A DNA stretch of 64,000 bases from Melampsora larici-populina 98AG31 (GCF_000204055.1 NW_006768826.1:456815-520814); one strand, 5' to 3'. Shown: positions 23,156 to 35,344, counted from the stretch's first letter. The notes: generated from the letters alone by a model not told the origin. Numbers and translations are program-made.

Positions 23156-23479
23156 GTGTAGAAAGTTTTCTCTACAAACCACGAGTGCAGGACATCCTCA
23201 TTTCCCCTTCCTTTATGAAAGAGAGCTGTCCTCGAAATTTTTCTTGAAGTTTTTCTACCAATCTGGAGATTGTAGTCTTGTCAGTCTCTCCGCTCCTTCT
23301 CTTGTTCCTATGAAGGAAGAGATAGACAGAGCCCCGAATTGGGGGAACAGAGTTGCAGCCAATCCAACCCCCTCCATCCTTTATTTATACATAATTACCG
23401 CTCATTTGTAAAACCCTCCAATATTGAGGATTGTCAGTGAAGTGTGTTCCGTTACGATTGTTCTGAGTAATGACAAATT

Positions 23480-25441
23480 GTGTTACCCCCCAATCCTCTA
23501 ATTTTGCACCCCAGTAGAATTAAGTGGTCGTCAATAAAAGAACGAGTGAGAGAAGAGAGAATGCTGGTTTCGCAGGAACCTCAAGCGCTAGAGTCGTTCG
23601 AAACTGAGAAACAACTGACGATGAAAGAAAAAGAAGAACGAGTAAGCCATAGTAGCATGTCAAAAGGAGAGAGTAACTCACGGTGGCCAACGGGACCAAC
23701 ATGTGAAATGGACATTGATTTGTGGGAAAAGGAGTTACGGACTTACGGGTTGCTTCCGAAATATCAGTTCGTGATAGACGGCTTCAGATCTGGATTTGAC
23801 CAAGGGGTTCCAGATCACAGAATCAGTGACCTTCCCTTTTACTGCCCTCCAAACCACCACTCATCTGAAGCAGTACAAGAAAAAATAACGAAGAACATCG
23901 AGAAGGAAGTGCTAGCAAAGAGAATGTTCGGACCATTCACCACGAAGGAGCTTCAGACACGATATCCTTTCTTTCGGTCTAGCCCTATGGGAGCAGTGGT
24001 GAATGGAGATGGATCGTTTCGGCCAATAAATGACCTGTCATTTCCAAAAAATGACCCAAAAATCCCAAGTGTAAACTTGTTTGTCAACAAGGACGACTTT
24101 AAAACAACCTGGGATAACTTTTCGATGGTGGCTGAATTTGTAGCAGAAACGGAGGTACCAATTGAAGGGGGACTTTTCGATTGGGAGAAGGCGTACCATC
24201 AAATAGGCACCCTTCCCTCCCAATGGCCTTATCTTCTATTAACATGTTTCTTAGGATTCCAATACATTGATACCTGTATATCTTTTGGAGGCGTTGGAGG
24301 TTGTGGTAGCTTTGGTGGACCAGCAGACGGGTGGAAAGAGTTAGTAAAATTACGGTTCAAACTATTGGAAGCATTTCGATGGGTAGACGATAATCTCTTA
24401 ATCAAAGAGAGGTCTAACGAGGTGTCGATGAATCAAATTGTTCATTATAGCGCAAAGTTAGGCGTGAAGACAAATGAAACAAAGTTCTCAAACTTCGGAC
24501 AAGAACAAAAGTATATAGGTTTCTTGTGGAATTTCGAAACAAAGACGGTATGCCTTCCAACAGGAAAACTCCAACAAAGGATTGAACAACTAGAAACGTT
24601 CCTTGCTAAAGTTGATTATTCTTACAAAGAAGTTGAGAAAATGAATGGCAGACTTAGCCATGTGTCTTATATTCTACCACAACTACGATGCTATCTCTCA
24701 AGTAGTTTTCGATGGTTAGCTGAGTGGCACGATAAGTACGCTAAACGGAAAATGACAACGGCCATAAGGGGCGATCTAAACGTGTGGATGAAAGCACTCA
24801 ACAATTTCCCAAATTGACATTTGCTAAAAAAGAGAGAGCTAAAAAACGTCGGTTGGGTCGGGGATGCATCGACATCCTTCGGAATCGGAATCGTGATAGG
24901 TAAAGATTGGTCACAGTTCAGACTACTCCCGGGCTGGAATGAACCATTAGACCAGCAAAGAAGAGGAATAGCATGGTTGGAAACAGTAGCGGTACGGTTA
25001 GGCCTTTTGACACTGATGAAGACAAGGGCGCTAGAAGGAAACCGGTTCCTGGTGCTTACCGACAACACAACTACGGAAGGCGTTTTACAAAACGAAAGGT
25101 CACGGGATTTTTGGGTAAATCAGGAATGGAAGGAGATCAGTGCCTTACTGTATTCACACGACTGCCAAGTGGAGCAGAGAAGGGTGACATCAGAAGAAAA
25201 TGCGGCTGATGAATTATCAAGAGGCATATCTTCCTCCAAAGATTGGTTTCAACAGATTCATGTAGAAATCCCACCCGACCTCGAACAATGGATGAGAAAC
25301 GCTACCGAAGAGGATCAAGTGAACCAGGCAAGTAAAGCTCACCTAAGATTAACACACCAGAGGACAGGAACTAATAACTGCCGTAGTGTAGGGGACCTCC
25401 AACAGAGGAATACTGTGAGAGGTAGACAAGCGAATATGTAA
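23480..25441 (+). pseudogene. DIRS reverse transcriptase/RNase H with one nonsense codon
   Basis: The reverse transcriptase has FRPINDLSFPKN, DWEKAYHQIGTLPSQWP, GFQYIDTCISFGG and the catalytic box FRWVDDNLLI (the VDD of DIRS-type RTs). RNase H follows, with WVGDAST, LTDNTTTEG and NAADELSRG. The frame is broken once: TGA at 24815-24817 where element B has CGA (Arg) in the context FPNRHLLKKRE, a single C-to-T change at a CpG. Both halves otherwise read in the same frame, from 23480 to the stop at 25441. Element B encodes the same protein in one 613-aa frame. No methyltransferase domain, found in some DIRS elements, is visible. Confidence 0.85.
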
Positions 25442-25879
25442 GGTTCTCTGAATGCTTAGCGGAATTGAATGTAATGACCTAAGATCAGCCAAGAGAGAAG
25501 TTTAGCTTGAAATGATGCAAACACAGATGGTCGTACAATGAGAGGAATTGATCAACTGAGAATTGCTGATCCAAAGGAAGGAGCAAACCGGTTGAGACCC
25601 CTGAGACAATATTATGTGAGCGGTTCAAGTGATAAAGCGAACCAAATAAGCAAACACAGCCCTCGCGGGTTATAAAACCCCTAGACAAAGAAACCAAGTG
25701 AGATGAGAGAAGCAGAGAGACAGCAGCTCAAGCACAGCGATAAGAAGTAACCAGTAGTTGAGTAACTTGTATCAGGAGACGAATCTATCAAGATTTGGAG
25801 AATAGTAAGTATTGCTATCCCGCTGAAATACACGCTAAGAAATATACTGAATAGATGAATGTGGAACTAGAGAAAGAAG

Positions 25880-26950
25880 ATGAAGGACTTAACATCTTGC
25901 TTACGAATCCAAGACGAAACCCCGCGTAGGCTGTCGAGCACTCAACGCCATATGGTAAAGGGAGGATGGAAGAAAAACACCCTGGAATCTTACGCGTCCG
26001 GTGTCAAAAAATTCAAGATTTTCACTAAACAATTCAACCTGAGGTCTTTCCCTGCGTCTCGAACTACAATAGAGTCTTTCGTGGTCTGGGCGGGCCATAA
26101 CCATAATACTCAAGCAACGAACAAACCAATCAAAGTGGCGACGATACACAAATACCTCTCCGCAATACGCACTTGGCATGATTTTCACGGCTGTCCGTGC
26201 CACGAGGTGAATCAGACGCGTCTTAAAATTATACTGCGGTCCTCGACCAGACTAGAAATAGAAGGAAGGCAACCAGTATCTCCGAAGGCTTTAGTACAGC
26301 TGATGGACGACATTCAAGAAAACGAAATCGATCCAGTGGGACTTCAAGCATTGGTGCTTACGGCCTACTGGGGATTGGCACGAATGGGAGAATTGGTTTA
26401 TAAGTCAAGTTCATTTGTGAAACGGGACATAGGAGCAGTCTTGAAATCGGACTTGGCGTTCTTCTCAATCAAAGGACAACGATTGGCAAGGATTGCATTG
26501 CAAGACGCAAAGACCGCAAAAAGAGGTGAAGTCCAGTACCTGATACTAAGGGAAACAGGCGGAAGACTGTGTCCTTTCAGAGCTTTAGGGAAATTAGTGA
26601 GAAGGATGGAGCGAGTCAAAGACCCAAGACTGTTTATGACGTGGAGCAATGGTGGCACAACCGCTATAACACGACAGATACTGACCAAGGTTCTAGAGAG
26701 GGCATGGGGCACGTCGAGCTACATGACAGGGCATTCCTTCCGGATTGGAGGTGCGACGCTGCTAACGAAAGCAGGGATAGATACGGAGGAAATAAAACAA
26801 CTGGGGAGGTGGCGTTCATCCTGTCATTTGCTATACCAGAGGGAATGGTCGGAGATCAAGTGCCGCAATGCCCAACATGTGTTACGAAGCGCGGCATGTA
26901 CACTCCCGAATTATAGCTCAGAGTTGTTAAAATCGATAATGGCAAGTTAA
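25880..26950 (+). CDS. Tyrosine recombinase of DIRS element A (356 aa)
   Basis: This enzyme would integrate the circular DNA form of the element without an integrase. The uninterrupted frame starts MKDLTSCLRIQDETPRRLSS and ends SIMAS. The N-terminal half is the DNA-binding core (WKKNTLESYASGVKKFKIF, HKYLSAIRTWHDFHG). The catalytic half shows the expected order: the first Arg in YWGLARMGELVY, HSFRIGGATLLTKAG (His-x-x-Arg), and GRWRSSCHLLYQREW with Trp and the probable nucleophile Tyr. Element B's equivalent is about 75-80 percent identical by eye but is broken by an insertion. Because its catalytic residues and frame are intact, this copy could still make active recombinase. Confidence 0.88.
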   Translation: MKDLTSCLRIQDETPRRLSSTQRHMVKGGWKKNTLESYASGVKKFKIFTKQFNLRSFPASRTTIESFVVWAGHNHNTQATNKPIKVATIHKYLSAIRTWHDFHGCPCHEVNQTRLKIILRSSTRLEIEGRQPVSPKALVQLMDDIQENEIDPVGLQALVLTAYWGLARMGELVYKSSSFVKRDIGAVLKSDLAFFSIKGQRLARIALQDAKTAKRGEVQYLILRETGGRLCPFRALGKLVRRMERVKDPRLFMTWSNGGTTAITRQILTKVLERAWGTSSYMTGHSFRIGGATLLTKAGIDTEEIKQLGRWRSSCHLLYQREWSEIKCRNAQHVLRSAACTLPNYSSELLKSIMAS

Positions 26951-27061
26951 GACCAGGGAAGAGAGAATGCAACAATAGATTCAGGTTATGATGCAAACGG
27001 AGGCGCACAGAGCAGCCAGGTGGATCAACCGAGCCGTAGAACAAAGGAGAAAGTACATAGT

Positions 27062-27419
27062 CCTTCTTAAAGAGAGAGAAAGTGTGAGTCTAGCAACGGT
27101 GTGGGGAAGAGCCGGAGAGGCTCAGGACCGACACTATCCTGAGAGATAGGAGACCCCGGATCCCCACGCTCTAGTCTTTTGAAGGAGATATTCCTTGTAA
27201 GAAACTATGAGTAGTTAAGATAAACTGCTCATAGATTCTATAACATGAAATAGTTCCCCTTAAAAAACTGGCTTTCTAGAATTTTAGAAGGGATATGGAA
27301 ATTCCCTGAAAATTCTGAAAGGCCTCTAGCCCACACTGGACCTCCTCTCGACAAGTAAAGACTTGGGGAGGGGAGGCTCAATTCTTAAGGAAGACTATTG
27401 AGACACAATATAATGGATA
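27062..27419 (+). repeat. B-type terminal repeat of DIRS element A
   Basis: GTGTGGGGAAGAGCCGGAGA, AGGCTCAGGACCGACACT, GGAGACCCCGGATCCCCACG and GGCCTCTAGCCCACA follow in the same order as in the B repeat of element B read on its minus strand. It ends ATAATGGA, as that repeat does. Only one copy is seen here. Confidence 0.6.
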
Positions 27420-27606
27420 TATATGACATGGATATCTATTTCATAATGAGCTGACAGATAAAATTCCCCATATGAACCCTTGTCAGCTCTAGGTAATTGA
27501 TCACCTACATCTGGCCCCCATAACAACCAGGGGCAGCTCTAGATTATCAATGCTCTAGAACTGGTTGAGTCTCTGATATCAATTAAGGCCAGTAGAGCTG
27601 GCCCTA

Positions 27607-27945
27607 TGTCAGCCCTGAGTACATATACATGTACCCAAAACTAACTTGTACTATAAAAATATAACATAGAAACCTAATTACATATGCATACAGTCTATAG
27701 ACAGTATGTAACATGTAACAAAATACATAAAAATACTGATTACATATGCATGTGCACTTAAAACAACATGTGATATGTAATAAAACACCAACTACACCTC
27801 ATAACTTAGTGTCAAGATTTGATATGCTTATAGTACATAACAACTACTGAATATTACTATATTACCACTACAATTGGGTTTAGAGAGGAAAGTATAAGGT
27901 GTCTTTTTCCTCAACTTTCCTTTGTCTCTTTCTACACTGCTTCAG
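27607..27945 (+). mobile_element. Copia-type 5' LTR region
   Basis: It begins TGTCAGCCCTGAGTACATAT and shares long blocks with 47488-47872 (ACATGTACCCAAAACTAACT, CACCTCATAACT-AGTGTCAAGA, CACTACAATT-GGTTT-GAGAGGA). It lies just upstream of a Copia gag frame. The 3' boundary is not fixed: no clear ...CA end and primer-binding site could be paired. Confidence 0.6.
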
Positions 27946-28175
27946 GTAGGTCTAGTTCTCTCCTTTTTCTCTCTCTCATATGAAATATATTTTTCACCTT
28001 TCCTTTGTCTCTTTCTATGCTGCTTTAGATCATACATTGATCTCAAGAGGTTATGAGCCCATCGGCTACCACCTAAGTCTATCTTGTTGAATACAAATCT
28101 CAAAACTTTAATCATTCTATTCAATTCAATCTCTCTATCTTCCCCACTCTTTGTGTTGAAAAGGTCCAAAGTTGC

Positions 28176-28818
28176 ATGAAGATAGTCTCTCATCCAATGG
28201 TGTCGTCCACTGCTGAGAATCAGAAGGAAATCTGGCTCACCGGTATTCCCTCCCTTTGTCCTCCAAGTGAAGACTCAAACTACCATGACTGGGAGCTCAA
28301 AGTTGAACTCACCCTGGATGCAGCCAAACTGGCTTACATCCTCAAACCAATTGCTGTCAAAGACAGATTGAACAATTGGGAAAACAACAACACCAAAGCT
28401 TGCACCCTCATCTCCCGCTCCATCAAAGATGGAAATCTTAAATACATCAAACCTCATTGTTGTGACGCTGCCGGCATGTGGTATCCTCTTAGAGTAGCTC
28501 ATGAAGACTCAACCACAGGGCCAAATGCATCTACTTCATAAACTCATCACAACTCGTATGGTGGGTAGCAATATAGACGCTCATATCAATTCACTTCACA
28601 GAATCTACAAACAACTCAACTCCCTTATCACAACATACTCTCCTCTCACTGTAGATGATATCTACACTACCTCAATCCTCACTTCTCTTCCTCTTGACTG
28701 GTTGCCTGTTATAACTCCCCTCATGCAACAAGGCACTGTGAATTCTGCCACAGTTATCAGAGCTCTTAAGAACAAAGCAACTAGGCGCAAAACGTCTTCT
28801 GATCTCATCAGTCCCTAG
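28176..28818 (+). pseudogene. Copia gag (UBN2-type) with frameshift
   Basis: Two overlapping frames make one gag-type polypeptide. The first (28176-28541) has the gag N-terminus WLTGIPSLCPPSEDSNYHDW, LTLDAAKLAYIL and ACTLISRSIKDGNLKYI, ending HEDSTTG. The second (from 28501) continues in another frame with HLLHKLITTRMVG, DAHINSLHRIYKQLN and VDDIYTTSILTSLP. The shift occurs near 28520. The rest of the polyprotein is absent, replaced by unrelated sequence. The pattern is typical of Copia gag (UBN2/DUF4219-like). Confidence 0.75.
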
Positions 28819-29743
28819 ATCCACAGGTGAAGTCAATGTCTTTCACAATTTGTGATTGGCCAAATTTGGGATCTTGACAAGCTGCGCAGCGGCCTTGCAG
28901 CAAGCTGCGGACAAATTTGACCTCTCTTGTCTCTTCTTTGCGATTGAACCGGGCAAGCTTTTTAGCAAAGGTAGTAAAACCAACAAAAAAGGTGTCCTGC
29001 TTTAAAACATTTACACATATTTTACAACAACAGGCAAGTTGTTGTAGTGTAAATATACAAAAAAAGTCACCTTGGAACCCCCTATTACAAAATGTAACAT
29101 TCTTAGTTGATTGAGCAATCACCTATCATGATCTGCCAAGTTTTGACATATGTAATTAGCTGAAAACTGTCATTCTTGATGATTTGCACACCTTTTCACC
29201 TCTTTTCACATCCAATATTGATTTCTTCTACATCATAAGATTTTTGTAGATCAACCCATTTCTAAGAATAACTTTAGATATCATTATGAAACTCTTGGCA
29301 GCCATCAAATCCCTCAATGACATCATTACACAAGAATAAATCCTGTAGCACCCTTGTTTACCATTCTCAAATTCCTGTCTTTCTTGAATAATTTCACTCT
29401 TGCCTTATCAATCCTCATGATTAAAGTTGTTGCTGATTAATATTATTAAGCTTGTATATCAATTCAGCTACTGCACTATTAGACACACCTAAGGCCTATC
29501 AATTGAGTGTTGTGTAGCAATGTCATGCTCAAGAGCAGGACATGTACACTTGAGTGCACATTATAGAAGAGGTTCTTTCAACATCATGACATGATTGATA
29601 TGTGTTCAATGTTTCTGTATATATAAACAACTCTTGTAAACTTTTTTGTTCTTTCTTTCATCAAACTAGTATTTAGATTTCCTTACAATCTGCTTTTCTT
29701 TAGATTGTGGAATTCTTTTGATCACTCATCAGTCGTCTTCATA
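28819..29743. other. Non-coding, LTR-like sequence upstream of MITE
   Basis: No gene was recognised. The part from about 29600 has a TATA-like TGTATATATAAACAACTCTTG followed by a CT-rich stretch, consistent with an LTR promoter region. Its end (from 29671) is repeated after the insertion at 30644-30700. Confidence 0.4.
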
Positions 29744-30556
29744 CACTACAAAAAATATAATGTTTTCTGGGCAGAAAACGCAAATATTGATATACAAAAA
29801 TATTGGGCGGTCAGGAGGAGGGCAAAAAATACAAAAAAATATGGCTGTTGTTCCTGGTGTTGGGAGCTTCTATCTGAGTATTTTTTTGTATTTTTAGAGT
29901 GCATACTTTTGAACGTACTAACAAAAAACCGCATATTCATCAGATGTACACCTGTAACAGATGCTGAAATTTGGCTCCTCAGATTGGAGAGGACAATTTG
30001 AAATCTACAAATGCTCATAACTTTTGCAATTGGCAAGGAAAACACTCGATTATTGGTTCATTAGAAAGCTGAACTCTGTCTCCAGCTCTCTCATTAAGGT
30101 CATGGCGCTGTGTCCAGCTTTGAAAAGAATCTATGTGGCTTTGAAGAAGATATTTCAAAGTGACTATAGCTGACTTGTGAGAGACAATGAAGCCTTGAAT
30201 CATTATTAAGACATTTAGAGAGAGACTGTGGCTTTCTAATGAGCCTAAAAGCGAGTCTTTTGAGCAAGAATTGCAAATTTTATGAGCATTTGTAGAATTC
30301 AGAATATCCTCTCCAATCTGAGGAACTGAATTTCAGCATCTGTTACAGGTGTATATCTGATGAATATGGGGTTTTTTGTTAGTACATTCAACAATATGCA
30401 CTCTAAAAATACACAAAAATGCTCATCTTGAAGCTCTGAACACCAGGAACAATATCCATATTTTTTTGTATTTTTTGCCCTCCTCCTGACCGCCCAATAT
30501 TTTTGTATATCAATATTTGTGTCTTCTGCCCAGAAAACATTATATTCTTTGTAGTG
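29744..30556. mobile_element. CACTA-ended non-autonomous element (813 bp)
   Basis: It starts CACTACAAAAAATATAATG and ends with an imperfect inverse (CATTATATTCTTTGTAGTG); inverted similarity extends about 100 bp inward (GGGCGGTCAGGAGGAGGGCA and its complement). The flanking 3-bp duplication is ATA (29741-29743, 30557-30559). It carries no transposase frame. Length and interior (CACCTGTAACAGATGCTGAA and its mirror) resemble the 816-bp element at 49816-50631. Confidence 0.85.
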
Positions 30557-30643
30557 ATAGACTGTTTGCTGATCCTTGTTCTTATCAGGTGTTAGTTGTT
30601 GTTCTTCATTTTTAGTTCTCTCTTTGCAATATTGAACTCATAT

Positions 30644-30815
30644 TTAGATTTCCTTACAATCTGCTTTTCTTTAGATTGTGGAATTCTTTTGATCACTCAT
30701 CAGTCTTCTTCATAGACTGATTCCTGATCCTTGTTCTTATCAGGTATTGTAGAATTCTTTCAATCACTCATCAGTCTTCTTCATAAACTGATTCCTAATC
30801 CTTGTTCTTATCAGA
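30644..30815 (+). repeat. Tandem repeat of about 56-78 bp
   Basis: The unit ATCACTCATCAGTCTTCTTC, then ATA(G/A)ACTGATTCCT, then ATCCTTGTTCTTATCAG, occurs at 30681-30744 and 30759-30813. A third copy at 29721-29743 is interrupted by the CACTA-type element and continues after 30557. Confidence 0.75.
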
Positions 30816-32505
30816 CAAAGAATCTTCCACACCTGAATCTCTTGCTATCCATATTCAGCACAATCTATGCAGTCAACAGGTTGATTCTTACACCTGAAAA
30901 GATATTTAAAAAATTAAATGACAAACTTTGACAAAGATATTATGCCTTATACTTTTCTCATTTCTCATATCTCTATGATTTTCTCTTTCTATGTGTTTAT
31001 TTTGGGAGTGTTCTTGGTCTGTTTGTAACATTGATCTATTGTAGAGGCTTGGTAGTGCAATATAGTAAAAAACCCACAAGAAATTGAGATACCTCCTTTG
31101 TTACAGTACACATACCTAGTTAGTTAGTGCAATATGTGAAATCAAAAGTACTTTAGAAAAATGTGTCAGTAAGGAGATAGGCGGCTGAGACAGATTATGC
31201 CCTTTTTGACACATTGAGTTTCTTGTTTTGTCTCTTGATAAACAGTCCTTGGTGTAAATAAAGGGGTAACAAAAAAAATTATTATGTATGCTCCAATTCC
31301 AATCTCCTCCATACCTGTTCTGGATCTCCTGCTACCGGGTGAGCCATGATGGGTCATTTTCACCTTTTCTGGATGGTAATCTAACCCACCCAAAACCTGT
31401 ATATTCAAAAACAAGTGGTCAACTTGGATCATGTATCAACTGAATGCTTGAGTTCAAGGAGAGCTACAAGGGAGCTCAAAGTTTGAGCACATCTAACGGG
31501 CCCATGCCATGCCCTTTTCTTTTGCCTTAAGAAGTGTTTTTTGCCACTTCTCACACCAGAAGTCCATTTTTAGTGACAAGTGTCTTGCTCAAAGCCTTGC
31601 AAGGAGTGAGGGACTTGGTGAAGCTTAAAAAAAGTATCTCTTGGACAAGCAAGTACTTGAGAGTGGGACTTACCCCATGTTCCAGAACAGTGCCACATGA
31701 GAGAGGCAGCCTTTGTAGGATAATTTCACTAATCACTATAGCTCAGTCACCTGTAGATAAATATCCTCGGGTAACAAGAATAGTCTTGTGCTGTCAAATC
31801 ACCTACACATACTCATCAGGAATCTAAAACATATTGTCAGAGGATGGAGAAACTAAGAGTGGTACAACTTCTTGATCTGTGAGATATCTGGGTGGGCCTG
31901 TCAGGAGTTATTACAAAGATAAGTAGACTCCAAGCTTATCTGCATAGTCCTGCAACTATATTAGAATACTGACCTTAAACCATCAGAACCAAGAGATACA
32001 ACAAAAAACCCTGGTTCATTTCCCATCTGCACCTGCAGCTCTCCCTGTAGTTAATAATGGACTACAGACTACCTTGGTGGCACAATAACAATTTCTGGGT
32101 GTTCCATCAATCCTTTGAAATTCCGGAAAGCTATGTAGGGGTGATACGCCACTATGAAGGTAGTTGGATGCAAAAAATGTAGAGGAATCAAGCTGTTTGA
32201 TGGGAACAGATCTGGTTTTATATTTTAAAGCTCTTTGCCTCAAACCTATGCATTCTGAACATGGTAATTGACGGGAGCATTTCAAGGTGCTATTACCTAC
32301 AAACAATTGACTTCAGGTCACCATCATATTTTAAACTGCATAACTAAAGAGCTGGTCATCTCAACTCGGGCTCATTAGTCAGTAGCAATCCTTCATTGTT
32401 GGGATCAAGATGATAAAATGGTCTTCTACAATGACACCTAGACTAACATCTCATATAATCCCATTACCCCTTCTCTCAGCTGAATCACCCCGCTTGTTAT
32501 CCTCT
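30816..32505. other. Intergenic; 3' flank of family copy 3
   Basis: Short frames at 31166-31432 and 31534-31827 have no recognisable signature. From about 32210 (CTCTTTGCCTCAAACCTATG and on) the sequence matches the downstream flank of family copy 2. I see no RNA gene or complete element. Confidence 0.45.
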
Positions 32506-35344
32506 TCATTTTATACCAGTATATTTCAATGGTCTTACCCTGTTTGTTGAAACCATCAAAGTTTTGACGTTTAACCGATGAGCCCCTGACCGAGTCAAAT
32601 ATTTGATCCAATGATCTCGATGTTGACGCATAAAGTCTAATGCATATGTAGTTGCCACGCTTTCACGTCTTTTTTCATATAATCTATGACGTAACCAAAA
32701 GACTGTACGGTCGTATACAGTCGAAAGATCCTTGAATGGTTCCGAAAATACTCTATCTGTAGTTGGTCTTGGTACTTTGTTATTCTTGATAGGTAAGTAG
32801 TCAAAATGAGTTTCTGGAAGTCCTTTTAATTTTTCCTTGAGCCAGATGTAACCATCACGAACATCGTCCTCCATGTTTGTATATAAACCATTGGAAAAAA
32901 CCACTTCAGAACATATGGCCAGGACCTCTAAGTAATTATCCAGAAGTTTGTTCATGTTTTCTTGTAGATATTCAGTATGACCAGGAATTTCACGCTCTAT
33001 GTCGAATGATTTCAAAAATGCTTGGATCTTAGGTTCATAACTATCAATTAATTTCCTAGGTGAAATTGATGGATGATTGGCATTGAATATAAATTTCTGA
33101 GCAAGCTCTGAATCAAATCGCTTCAACATTTTCTGCTTCTTCACCTTTTCGAGACGCCAAATGGACCCGTAATACTTTTCTATAGCTTTGAGGTTCGATC
33201 TTTGAAATACAATAGCAGGTTTAGGTCGTCTACGACGAGGTTTTGGGAGTTTTGGAATATCATTTGTTTTGGAGTCGAGTGCAGGAGTTTTAGAGGGTTT
33301 GGATCGTAACCGTGAGGGCTTCTGATTCGGGAGTGTCGATGACGTCAAGGTGTCAATCTCGGCAGCTTTGGATGGGCGACGCCTTTTTACTTGACTGATG
33401 AGCCCTTCCTTGTCATCAAATGAGGAAGGATTCTGACGAGTTTCTTGTTTCAAAGATGGATATGTGACTTCGATTGTCTGAAACGGACGCTTGAGCTGCC
33501 CTGATCTAAACAATGACACGTCTGCCTTTTTCAGGGATTCTTCATACAAACGAGTAGCCGGTGATGACATTAAGAACCAGAGGAGGGGGTTCGATGTACT
33601 TGGAGGACCTCCGAAGGCACTGCAGACCGATCAAGGATTAGAAAAAAGTCCATTCCTAACGGATCTGATCATAAATACTAACACGCTTGAAGGCAACTCT
33701 GACGCCTGCCTGGCCTCTGGAATAGGTAATATAGAATGTGTGATTGGAGGCGTGCTGTGGGTGAAATGGCTGGAAGTGTCCTTGAAAGCTTCAAGAGGCC
33801 GTTCTCCGTTTGAAATAGAAGAAATGACCTGGGGAACAGAGGGTCGCGAGGAAGCCACTTGTGAGATTGGTTGGTCAAGGGTTTGAGATCCAAAAGGTGC
33901 ATCAAAGTTGTCATCTTCATCAAGCATACGAGCCAGATTACTATCCAGAAAATCAATCGGATGCTCGGTAGGAATACTATGGCCTGATGGCGATTGTGAG
34001 ATCTGGGTGTGCGGTGCATAGGAAAGGCCCAGAGGATCATGAGTATATCCATTGTGCACTTTCGAGTGACCTCTGAGCCCTGTGACGCTTAGACCAATCA
34101 AGGATTAGAAAAAGATTTCTCTTCCAAATCAAACCCAGTCAGGAACACTCACAGGTTTCAGACAACTCTGACGCTGGCCTTGCATCTGAGATAGCCGATT
34201 TGGGCTGTGCGCTGTGAGTTGTGTCGTGAGCGACATGATCGAGATTCTCCCTAAAGGTATCAAGAGGCCACCTTCCGCTTGAGACAGAAGAACTTGTTTG
34301 AGGAACAGGGGGTTGCCATAAAGCGTCGCGTGAGATTTCTGTGGGCTCATTGTTCAAGGTTTGAGAGAAAAGAGATGTATCAAAGTTGTCATCTTCATCA
34401 AGCATACGAGCAAGATTACTATCCAGAAAATCGATCGGATGCTCGGTAGGAATACTGTGGCCTGATGGCGATGGCGAGATCTGAACGTGCGGTGCATAGG
34501 AAAAGCCCGGAGAATGTTGCGGGTACTCATTGTGGACTTCTGAGTCACCTTTGAAGCTTGTGAAGCCATTGTAGGGACGTGTTGAATGGAAGGCATCATG
34601 GTGTCGAGCTCCACCATCGCCTGCGCTGGGCAGATCGAGCCCCGAAGTGCTGTCTAAGATTGGCGGTGGTGGGTTGTTAGAGGTGTGAACGTCGTGAGAT
34701 GTTTGAATTCTGTGATTTTGCTCAAGGATATGAGCAAACTCATTCTCTGAAGATCTAGTCAAATGCTCGGCAGGAATGTGGTGTCCTGATACTGATTGTG
34801 AGAGCTGGATGTGAGGTGCAGTCCAGACGGCCAGAGGGTCATGAGAGTCGATATTGTGCACTCCCGAGTGACGCCTGAGACTCTGACTACTTGAATGGAA
34901 GCCATCATTGTGCAGAGCTCCATCGAAGTCGTCTGCACTGAGCAGGTCGAGCCATGACTGTGGCTGTGCCTTGATTCCTGGAAGCTGATTTAAGTGGTTG
35001 TAGTCCTTAGGGCGTTCGAGCCGGTCTTCAAGGTATGTCTGTTCTCCAAGGTGTTCTATATAGGCGTCCGAGGGATGTGCGTTGAAGAGCTGCGTGTCCA
35101 GCCAAGAAGGTTCTGTCTGTGGATATGAATGCCCTACATTCGACCGATATATTCCTTCCGGTCGGGAAACTTCTTGCTGATGAAGTGCTGTATTGTCAGG
35201 TCCTGTAAAGCGAGGCCATGAGTCTGTATAGCGTTCCGTGGTTGGAACAGGGTGATCCATGGTCTTGGATAAATCCCAAATGCCCGTAGCGGTCAGTGAA
35301 ATAGGCCAATTGGACATCAAGATCATAATTCGTAATGACTTCAT
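32506..35344 (-). CDS. Modular rust-lineage protein family, copy 3 (900 aa)
   Basis: The exons are 35344-34153, 34079-33683 and 33619-32506 (2703 nt). Intron 1 has donor GTGAGTG and acceptor GTCACAG, phase 1; intron 2 has donor GTTAGT and acceptor CTGCAG, phase 2. The Met at 35344 opens MKSLRIMILMSNWPISLTATG. The protein is very close to copy 2 through the three N-terminal modules (SVSGHHIPAEH, SPSGHSIPTEHPIDFLDSNL twice). It is more diverged in the C-terminal region, where KAIEKYYGSIWRLEK, YLQENMNKLLDNYLEVL, CSEVVFSNGLYTNMEDDVRD and YALDFMRQHRDHWIKYLT are kept. The linker is strongly basic (PKPRRRRPKPA). Like its relatives it may be nuclear or secreted; neither is shown. Confidence 0.7.

Larger units (their letters stand above)
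21273..27419 (+). mobile_element. DIRS-like YR retrotransposon A
   Basis: The order is acidic gag-like gene, reverse transcriptase/RNase H, then tyrosine recombinase, all on the plus strand, with no integrase or protease. This is the DIRS-type order and matches element B at 47.9-56.3 kb gene for gene. Downstream of the recombinase, 27062-27419 resembles the B repeat of element B (GTGTGGGGAAGAGCCGGAGA onward). A second A and B repeat after it is not visible, so the 3' end is probably truncated or too diverged. RT carries one nonsense codon; the recombinase frame is open. Confidence 0.85.

Noticed and set aside
27420..27606. Search for a second A/B repeat of DIRS element A
   Set aside because: No similarity to the leader at 20.5-21.3 kb or to the B repeat could be seen, so a complete 3' end was not called.
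30816..32505. tRNA or other small RNA genes
   Set aside because: No cloverleaf with A and B box spacing was found by eye here or elsewhere in the window.
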